A stretch of 51,948 nt of DNA, from positions 1 through 51,948 of the forward strand of contig JAGVIE010000019.1 of the NCBI GenBank assembly GCA_020056225.1, written 5' to 3'. The number at the start of each line of letters is the position of its first letter. The stretch's first letter is position 1. This stretch comes from Bacteroidota bacterium. Its GTDB lineage: Bacteria; Bacteroidota; Ignavibacteria; UBA10030; SZUA-254. The translations under genes were made by a program, and so were the position numbers. Shown here piece after piece: positions 46,456 to 51,948 of this stretch. A model generated the notes under the pieces. That model saw only the letters and a program-made list of their open reading frames with translations. It did not search any database and was not told where the DNA came from.

Positions 46456-47436
46456 ATGAAAAAAGTTTTAGTTACAGGTGCCGGAGGATTCATCGGCAGT
46501 CATCTAACAGAAGAGTTGGTTAACAATGGATACCATGTAAGGGCATTTGTTCGCTACAACAGTCGGAACAATTGGGGGCATTTGGAATCCCTTGACAAAT
46601 CAATTTTGGATCGCATAGAGATTATGACCGGTGATATTACAGATCCGTTTTTTGTTGATAAGGCTGTTGAAGGAACAGACACGATATTTCATCTTGCGGC
46701 GTTAATCGCTATTCCATATTCGTATGCCGCTCCCGAGAATTTTGTCAATGTCAATATCAACGGAACATTGAATGTTCTTAAAGCGGCGCTGCATCATAAT
46801 GTTACACGAGTTGTTCATACGTCAACATCGGAGACGTACGGTACCGCCCTTTACACACCGATCAATGAACAGCATCCACTTCAGGCACAATCGCCGTATT
46901 CAGCTACTAAAATCGGCGCAGATAAATTAGCTGAAAGTTTTCACCTGTCGTTCGGTTTGCCGGTATCAATCGTCAGGCCCTTCAATACTTATGGTCCGAG
47001 GCAATCTGCGCGCGCTATAATCCCAACATTGATCAGCCAGATATTGAGCGAGCAAAATTTTATCAAGGTCGGTTCATTACATCCGGTTCGTGATTTTACT
47101 TTCGTGAAGGATACGGTAAATGGTTTCATCAGCGCGGCAATGTCTGATGGGTCGATCGGAAAAGTGACGAATATCGGTACCGGCTCCGGTATCTCGATCG
47201 GCGACCTGGTGAAAAAAATAAAAATGCTTTTAGGTAAAGAAAAAGACATAGTTGTTGATGACCAGAGAATCAGGCCCGAAAACAGCGAAGTATTAAAACT
47301 AATATGCGATAATTCGATGGCAAAAAATATCCTCGGCTGGTCACCAGCATATTCCCTAGATGAGGGCTTACGGAAAACCATTGATTACATCAAGGACAAT
47401 CTTAAATTTTATAAAACGAATATTTATAATATCTAG
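46456..47436 (+). CDS. LegB-like NAD-dependent nucleotide-sugar 4,6-dehydratase
   Basis: The ATG at 46456 is preferred because AGGAGA lies 9 bases upstream. The TTG at 46429 has no such site. The product is 326 aa. The nucleotide motif is GAGGFIG (8-14) and the catalytic pair is Y148SATK152. VRAFVRYNSRNNWGHLE, VRPFNTYGPRQSARAIIPT and VRDFTFVKDTVNGF match the LegB group, which makes a 4-keto-6-deoxy GlcNAc nucleotide (GDP- or UDP-linked) in legionaminic acid synthesis. The other leg genes (legC, legG, legI, legF) are absent. The following nucleotidyltransferase and Rmd-like genes suggest a different final sugar. Confidence 0.8.
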   Translation: MKKVLVTGAGGFIGSHLTEELVNNGYHVRAFVRYNSRNNWGHLESLDKSILDRIEIMTGDITDPFFVDKAVEGTDTIFHLAALIAIPYSYAAPENFVNVNINGTLNVLKAALHHNVTRVVHTSTSETYGTALYTPINEQHPLQAQSPYSATKIGADKLAESFHLSFGLPVSIVRPFNTYGPRQSARAIIPTLISQILSEQNFIKVGSLHPVRDFTFVKDTVNGFISAAMSDGSIGKVTNIGTGSGISIGDLVKKIKMLLGKEKDIVVDDQRIRPENSEVLKLICDNSMAKNILGWSPAYSLDEGLRKTIDYIKDNLKFYKTNIYNI

Positions 47437-47444
47437 GAGATAAC

Positions 47445-48146
47445 ATGCAGGCTATTTTGGTAGCAGGAGGGCAAGGAAAAAGACTTCAGCCGTATACTCT
47501 GGTCATTCCCAAACCGCTGATTCCCATTAAGGATGAACCGATTATGGAAGTGATTGTCAAGCAGTTGGCTAGACATGGGTTCAAACAGATTCATATGTGT
47601 ATCGGTTATTTTGGCGAACTACTTCAAACATTTTTTGGAGATGGTTCAAAGTACAAACTTAAAATAACGTATTCGAAAGAAACAAAACCGCTCGGAACAA
47701 TCGGACCTTTAACTTTAATCGAATCTCTGGATGATGATTTTTTAGTCATGAATGGAGACACTCTATCCGATATGAATTATAAAGAGCTTCTGAAGAAGCA
47801 TAAACTCTCGAAGAGTGCATTAACAATCGCAACGTTTTCGAAAAAAGTGAAAATCGAACTAGGTATTTTGGAATACAATAGTGATAAGAGTTTAAAAGAT
47901 TACATAGAAAAACCTACACTGTCTTATGAAGTCAGTACGGGAATTTACGCGCTCAACAAAGAGGTCATCAAGCTTTTGAAACATAACGAATATTTTGATT
48001 TTCCATCTCTCGTTAAGCTGCTGCTTAAGAAGGGGATGAAAGTCAACACAGTGCACCACGATGGTATCTGGCACGATTTGGGAAGTATTGAAAGCTTTGA
48101 ATCCGCTTTGGTGGATTATGAAAAAATGAAAATCAATGCCAGATGA
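47445..48146 (+). CDS. Sugar-1-phosphate nucleotidyltransferase
   Basis: The 233-aa protein is a short NTP-transferase. Its start MQAILVAGGQGKRLQPYTLVIPKPLIPI is the hallmark nucleotide-binding loop (GGxGxRL...PKPLIPI). VMNGDTLSDMNY holds the metal-binding Asp, and IEKP and GIYALNKEVI are further family features. The length fits the PtmE/HddC-type guanylyl- or cytidylyl-transferase group rather than long RmlA- or ManC-type enzymes. Its ribosome binding site AGGAGA overlaps the stop of the LegB-like gene, so the two are coupled. It probably makes the GDP- or other NDP-sugar used by LegB. The nucleotide cannot be told from sequence alone. Confidence 0.8.
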   Translation: MQAILVAGGQGKRLQPYTLVIPKPLIPIKDEPIMEVIVKQLARHGFKQIHMCIGYFGELLQTFFGDGSKYKLKITYSKETKPLGTIGPLTLIESLDDDFLVMNGDTLSDMNYKELLKKHKLSKSALTIATFSKKVKIELGILEYNSDKSLKDYIEKPTLSYEVSTGIYALNKEVIKLLKHNEYFDFPSLVKLLLKKGMKVNTVHHDGIWHDLGSIESFESALVDYEKMKINAR

Positions 48147-49095
48147 TTTCCCAAAGCAAATGACCTCCCAACAAAAAATATTGATTCTCGGCGCAAACGG
48201 CTTCATTGGGCGCAGACTCTGTGGTATTTTCTCAGAGAATAAACATCAGGTAATCACGGCAGATATCACCGGACAGGTGGACGTCTCAATTAATGTGCTT
48301 AATAAAGTGCAATTATTTGAAACAATAGACCGATACAAACCTGATTGTATAGTGAATCTGTTAGGTTATACCGATAACGAACATCCGGATGTACTATATG
48401 AAGTAAATCTTTTTCCTTTCATTCATATTGTAACTGCACTTACAAAGTTAAGATTGAAGACCCGTGTTGTAATAGTCGGTTCAGCGGCCGAATACGGAGA
48501 TTCTGAGTCGACCGACGGATCATTAAAAGAGAATGATCCTAAAATTCCAGTCTCACATTATGGTGTTGCAAAGTTTATGCAAACGATGATGGGTCAACTT
48601 TACCACGCTCAGCAACAGATAGACATAGTAGTTGCTCGTCCATTCAATATTATTGGAAACGGAATGAGTGCCAAGCTGGTTCCTGTATGTTTCATAGAGC
48701 AATTTCTAAAGCATCCGGGGATTCAGAAGGCTGTGATAATAAAAACCAAAAATCTTGACACAATTAGAGATTTTCTGTCTCTTGATGACGTAGTTAGAGG
48801 ATTATACAAGGTTATCACGGTCGGTCGGTCGGGTGAAGTATATAATATATGTTCAGGGGAAGGTGTCAATATACGAACATTGTTTACGATGGTAGCGAAA
48901 GAATTTCCCGGTGTTAATTATGAAATATCAGAAGAGGCTTCTGACAGAGATAAAAACATAATAATGAATAGTGTAGGTAATAATTCAAAATTAAAAGAAT
49001 TAGGATGGAAACAGGAAGACAGCCTTGAAACAGTGATTGGGAATCTCATATCGGAGAAAAAGAAAAATCTTCATTCCGGCAATGATTATTTATGA
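48136..49095 (+). CDS. Rmd-like SDR reductase (NDP-4-keto-6-deoxysugar reductase)
   Basis: The 319-aa extended SDR overlaps the upstream gene by 11 bases. No ribosome binding site is clear and a second start at 48160 is possible. The nucleotide motif is LGANGFIG (near residues 18-25). GSAAEYGDSE, a YGVAK catalytic pair, ARPFNIIGNGMSAKLVP and TKNLDTIRDFLSLDDVVRGLY resemble the GDP-6-deoxy-4-keto-D-mannose reductase (Rmd) group, as does VYNICSGEGVNIRTLF. It would reduce the 4-keto product of the LegB-like dehydratase. The order dehydratase, nucleotidyltransferase, reductase supports one pathway. Confidence 0.75.
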   Translation: MPDDFPKQMTSQQKILILGANGFIGRRLCGIFSENKHQVITADITGQVDVSINVLNKVQLFETIDRYKPDCIVNLLGYTDNEHPDVLYEVNLFPFIHIVTALTKLRLKTRVVIVGSAAEYGDSESTDGSLKENDPKIPVSHYGVAKFMQTMMGQLYHAQQQIDIVVARPFNIIGNGMSAKLVPVCFIEQFLKHPGIQKAVIIKTKNLDTIRDFLSLDDVVRGLYKVITVGRSGEVYNICSGEGVNIRTLFTMVAKEFPGVNYEISEEASDRDKNIIMNSVGNNSKLKELGWKQEDSLETVIGNLISEKKKNLHSGNDYL

Positions 49096-50351
49096 AGGTG
49101 CTGCACGTAAATAAATTTTGTTTTATTAAGGGCGGTGATTCGACCTACATGTTCAATCTTGCCGAATTACTTCAACAGCACGGGCATTCGATCTCTTATT
49201 TCTCCATGCACCATCCTAACAATAAAGTTACTGCTTATGAGAAATACTTTGTAGATGAAATAGATTTTATCGAAATGAATCGCAGTAAGACAATTAGAAA
49301 CGGTATGAAGGTTTTGTCTCGCACGATATATTCTCATCAGGCGAGAAAAAATATAGCAAAATTAATTGAAGACGTAAAACCCGATGTTGCGCATCTTCAT
49401 AATATACATGCGCAAATCACGCCTTCCATTCTCCATGAATTCCATAAGCATGACATACCTGTATTCTGGACTCTGCACGATTACCAATGGATATGTCCGA
49501 ATACTAACATGGTATCTCACGAAGAGATTTGTGAATCATGCAAGGGGAACAGGTTTTATCAATGTACTATAAAAAAATGTAAGAAAGATTCGAGGAGCGC
49601 GAGTATTGTTGCAACATTGGAGGCAGTGGTGCACGATTTACTTGGAATGAAAAATTTGGTTTCAGAATATATCGCGCCGAGTGAATTCTTAATCAATAAA
49701 TTCGCAGAGTTCGGCTGGAGTTCGAAGCGAATGCATCATCTTCCGTATTTCCTGGCAAAGGAAAAATTTATATACGATGGAAAAGTTTCCGGTAATTATG
49801 CCTTATATATCGGTCGTTTGGAAAGCTACAAAGGAGTAAAAACGCTTCTCAAAGCCGCGGCAATCGCAAAAGAAATACCACTAAAAATAGTTGGTGAGGG
49901 TACAGAGAAAAATTCACTGATGGATTTTTGTAGAGAATCTGGTTTAACGAACGTCGAATTTGTCGGTTATCTATCTGGTGAAAAATTAAACCAGGTCCTT
50001 CACAATTGCGGGTATGTAATTGTACCTTCAGAATGGTACGAGAATTATCCTTACGCGGTGATGGAGGCGATGGCGGCAGGGAAAGCAGTAATAGCCTCAA
50101 GACTCGGAGGCTTGCCGGAAATGATTGAGGAGGGTATAACGGGTTATTTATTTGTCCCGCGGGATGAAAAAGATCTTGCTGAAAAAATGCGTATTATCCA
50201 TAGTGATAATTCATCGCGTAATAAAATGGGAAGTGCCGGCAGAGATCGCGCCATAATATTATATGATCAGGAATTTCATTATGAGAAAATAATGGAAATC
50301 TATTCGAGACAAGTGTATAATAATAATTTACCGAAAGGAATTACTTCGTGA
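49092..50351 (+). CDS. GT4-family glycosyltransferase with a cysteine-rich insert
   Basis: The 419-aa GT-B protein opens MKVLHVNKFCFIKGGDSTYMFNLAELL. It has HLHNIHAQITPSILHEF (about 97-113) and WTLHDYQWICPN. A Cys insert (CESCKGNRFYQCTIKKC, about 141-157) could bind a metal and is seen in a subgroup of family 4. The donor domain has LYIGRLESYKGVKTLLKAA and PSEWYENYPYAVMEAMAAGKAVIASRLGG (about 314-342), with the E-x7-E pattern. It overlaps the upstream reductase gene by ATGA and the RmlD-like gene by GTGA. It is probably the fourth transferase of the locus, perhaps using the newly made deoxysugar. Confidence 0.85.
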   Translation: MKVLHVNKFCFIKGGDSTYMFNLAELLQQHGHSISYFSMHHPNNKVTAYEKYFVDEIDFIEMNRSKTIRNGMKVLSRTIYSHQARKNIAKLIEDVKPDVAHLHNIHAQITPSILHEFHKHDIPVFWTLHDYQWICPNTNMVSHEEICESCKGNRFYQCTIKKCKKDSRSASIVATLEAVVHDLLGMKNLVSEYIAPSEFLINKFAEFGWSSKRMHHLPYFLAKEKFIYDGKVSGNYALYIGRLESYKGVKTLLKAAAIAKEIPLKIVGEGTEKNSLMDFCRESGLTNVEFVGYLSGEKLNQVLHNCGYVIVPSEWYENYPYAVMEAMAAGKAVIASRLGGLPEMIEEGITGYLFVPRDEKDLAEKMRIIHSDNSSRNKMGSAGRDRAIILYDQEFHYEKIMEIYSRQVYNNNLPKGITS

Positions 50352-51250
50352 AAAAGATTTATATCGCAGGATGTGGAGGAATGCTTGGGGAAGCTTTTCA
50401 TAAGCAATATCAGGATAAATATATACTAAAGTGTACCGATATCGATGTAAATGAAGAATGGTTAAGTTATTGCGATATTCGAGACTTTGAATCATATAAT
50501 AAAGATGTAGAAAATTTCCGGCCCGATTATCTTTTTCACTTGGGCGCCTTTACTGATCTTGAATTTTGCGAGCTTCACCCCGAGGAAACATATGAAACAA
50601 ATACAATTTCAGTTGAGCATGCCGTTGATATCGCAAACCGGCTGAGTATCCCTTTGCTTTATATAAGTACCGCGGGTATTTTTGATGGGAAGAAAGATGT
50701 GTACGATGATTGGGATGTGCCTAATCCGCTGGGACATTATGCCAGATCGAAATATGCAGGAGAACTTTTTGTAAAAGATCATTCTCGTCGGTATCTCATT
50801 TGTCGAGCAGGGTGGATGATGGGCGGTGGACCAAGGAAAGATAAAAAATTTGTCCAGAAAATAATAAAACAAATTAAAGAAGGCAAAAAAGAATTATTTA
50901 TTGTTAATGATAAACTTGGTACTCCGACCTATACTCATGATTTTGCGATGAATGTAATGAAATTATTGGAGAACAATCGCTTTGGCTTATATAATATGGT
51001 ATGCGGGGGTGTCACGGCGCGTTTGGAAGTTGCGTCGGAAATGGTGAAGATTTTGAAAAGAGAAAATGAAATTAAGATAACAGAAGTTTCATCCAATTTT
51101 TTTTCAGATGAATACTTCGCAGATCGACCAGCATCGGAAAGGTTGTTGAACAGGCGTCTGGATTTACAAAAAATGAATATTATGCGAAACTGGAAAATCA
51201 CCCTTAATGAATATTTGGAAATATATTTTAAGGATTTTTTCAATAGGTAA
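50348..51250 (+). CDS. RmlD-like sugar-nucleotide reductase
   Basis: The 300-aa protein has a GTG start that overlaps the previous stop (GTGA). Features are IAGCGGMLGEAF (about 6-17), LFHLGAFTDLEFCELHPEETYETNT with the RmlD-like HxxAxTxxxxxExxP pattern, STAGIFDG where RmlD has STDYVFDG, and a YARSKYAGE catalytic pair. RmlD makes dTDP-L-rhamnose, but RmlA, RmlB and RmlC are not in the window. This enzyme may instead reduce another 4-keto-6-deoxysugar or be one step of a pathway encoded elsewhere. It is the last gene of the operon. Confidence 0.75.
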   Translation: MKKIYIAGCGGMLGEAFHKQYQDKYILKCTDIDVNEEWLSYCDIRDFESYNKDVENFRPDYLFHLGAFTDLEFCELHPEETYETNTISVEHAVDIANRLSIPLLYISTAGIFDGKKDVYDDWDVPNPLGHYARSKYAGELFVKDHSRRYLICRAGWMMGGGPRKDKKFVQKIIKQIKEGKKELFIVNDKLGTPTYTHDFAMNVMKLLENNRFGLYNMVCGGVTARLEVASEMVKILKRENEIKITEVSSNFFSDEYFADRPASERLLNRRLDLQKMNIMRNWKITLNEYLEIYFKDFFNR

Positions 51251-51763
51251 TAACTTATACAGGATAAATCGTTTTTTCCACGAATCAATAAAAAAGCTTC
51301 TGACGAATCACTCTAATCATTCAATCCAAGATGTTTAACAGAAACATAGTTATCTTCTAATTCGCTGTTGTGCATAGAACGGGAAAATCAGAAAGAAATT
51401 AATAAAATCCCTTGATTGTCTGCTGACCGTTTCTTAAATTAGTCTACGCTAAATTGATAGAATTATCTGCTTTTTATTCCAATACTTAGCAATTTGGCTC
51501 TTCATATGAGGCATATTTCAATGCTTGAAATTATGTCTATTGTTCATAAGCAGTTTGTTAGATGGTATCGGAAATAATCCTTTAGGGAGATCTATTAATA
51601 TATCCTAACATCAGATGTCTTCCTTGTTTATTTCACGATAAGGGGAACCAGTATCCATAAATTTAAGAATTAAGAAATTGAACTATTTTTGATAATCAAT
51701 TGTTAACTTATTATTCCGTACTTATCCAGTAAATGCCAATTTATGAGTTTTGCTAATATTTTT
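51251..51763. other. Intergenic region downstream of the polysaccharide operon
   Basis: About 510 AT-rich bases. No gene, no clear terminator and no RNA gene are seen. A TATTTTTG box (51684-51691) fits the Bacteroidota -7 consensus, about 70 bases before the next start, but it lacks a convincing -33 box. Confidence 0.35.
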
Positions 51764-51948
51764 ATGAAACGATTCATAGGAATTATACTCCTGTTCATTG
51801 CTTTTATCACTCTTCTCGAGGCAGCGATACCTAATCCTGGAGACTTTAAAACAAAGCAATCCGGTAATTGGAACGATCCCGGGACCTGGCAGGTTTACGA
51901 CTCGACATCGCTGACATGGGTTGATTCGACAATCACGCCTGGAATAGA
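51764..51948 (+). CDS. Secreted protein, N-terminal fragment (runs off window end)
   Basis: The ATG at 51764 opens an open frame to the window end. It encodes a signal peptide MKRFIGIILLFIAFITLLEA and then IPNPGDFKTKQSGNWNDPGTWQ. The in-frame ATG at 51743 is an alternative start. The GNWNDPGTW motif also occurs (as GNWSATGTW) at the start of the beta-helix-like part of the 549-7505 protein. In Bacteroidota it often marks the beginning of long secreted beta-rich proteins with T9SS sorting domains. Only about 61 codons are visible, so size, domains and function are unknown. Confidence 0.65.
   Translation, partial: MKRFIGIILLFIAFITLLEAAIPNPGDFKTKQSGNWNDPGTWQVYDSTSLTWVDSTITPGI

Noticed and set aside
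46456-49095. Full legionaminic acid pathway
   Set aside because: Only a LegB-like gene is present; legC, legG, legI and legF are absent, so the pathway name was not used.
50348-51250. Complete dTDP-L-rhamnose pathway
   Set aside because: Only an RmlD-like gene is seen; RmlA, RmlB and RmlC are absent from the window.
1-51948. CRISPR array or defence system
   Set aside because: No regularly spaced direct repeats of CRISPR size and no cas or restriction genes were seen; the only regular repeats encode protein domains.

Overview
The window looks like a chromosomal fragment of an uncultured FCB-group bacterium, most likely Ignavibacteria/Bacteroidota-like. The evidence is: (i) at least four large secreted proteins ending in the type IX secretion (T9SS) type A sorting domain, with the NYPNPFNP(S/T) motif, a KIYN(V/L)xGQ-like strand and a final MILLK-like end; (ii) promoter-like sequences of the Bacteroidota TAnnTTTG type; (iii) AT-rich intergenic DNA with weak Shine-Dalgarno sites; and (iv) DUF5916-type and DHCW-cupin genes that are frequent in this group. 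Placement is by protein style only; no rRNA is present.

Layout. Bases 1-90 are the right end of an IS3-family insertion sequence: the last 21 transposase codons plus the terminal inverted repeat. Bases 549-10921 encode two co-oriented secreted proteins, a 2318-aa repeat protein with 16 InlB-like repeats and an M6-family metalloprotease carrying three repeats of the same kind. Bases 11005-14261 (minus strand) form a likely operon of a DUF362 Tat-exported protein, a DUF6599-like exported protein and an ArgD-like aminotransferase. It diverges from a CBM9/DUF5916 outer-membrane barrel gene (14522-16759). Bases 16799-21393 hold a MITE-like element, a cupin, a VOC-fold protein, a thioredoxin-like lipoprotein with a good Bacteroidota-type promoter, a tRNA-Arg(TCG), and the first of two paralogous putative secreted glycoside hydrolases with a golvesin-like domain (18881-22315). 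The second paralogue is at 27458-30451. Between them, on the minus strand, lie a lipoprotein, a GINT1-like putative glycosyl transfer protein and a methyltransferase.

Bases 30775-51250 are one long, translationally coupled exopolysaccharide or O-antigen operon. It encodes a Wzz/BY-kinase, a minimal SLBB export protein, a Wzy-like polymerase and a Wzx-like flippase. It also encodes the three-enzyme UDP-N-acetyl-L-fucosamine cassette (CapE/CapF/CapG), four GT4 glycosyltransferases, a CapA-like metallophosphatase paired with an ATP-grasp ligase, and a UDP-glucuronate 4-epimerase-like enzyme. The last part holds a cassette of LegB-like 4,6-dehydratase, sugar nucleotidyltransferase and Rmd-like reductase, followed by an RmlD-like reductase. 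No initiating phosphoglycosyl transferase, no full-length Wza and no UDP-glucose dehydrogenase are visible. The window ends inside another secreted-protein gene.

The most interesting candidates are the CapA plus ATP-grasp pair (possible amino-acid or peptide decoration of the glycan), the LegB-like/nucleotidyltransferase/Rmd-like cassette (possible unusual nucleotide-6-deoxysugar), the two paralogous exported putative glycoside hydrolases with mosaic DNA identity next to the glycan locus, and several perfect palindromes or hairpins in gene leaders.
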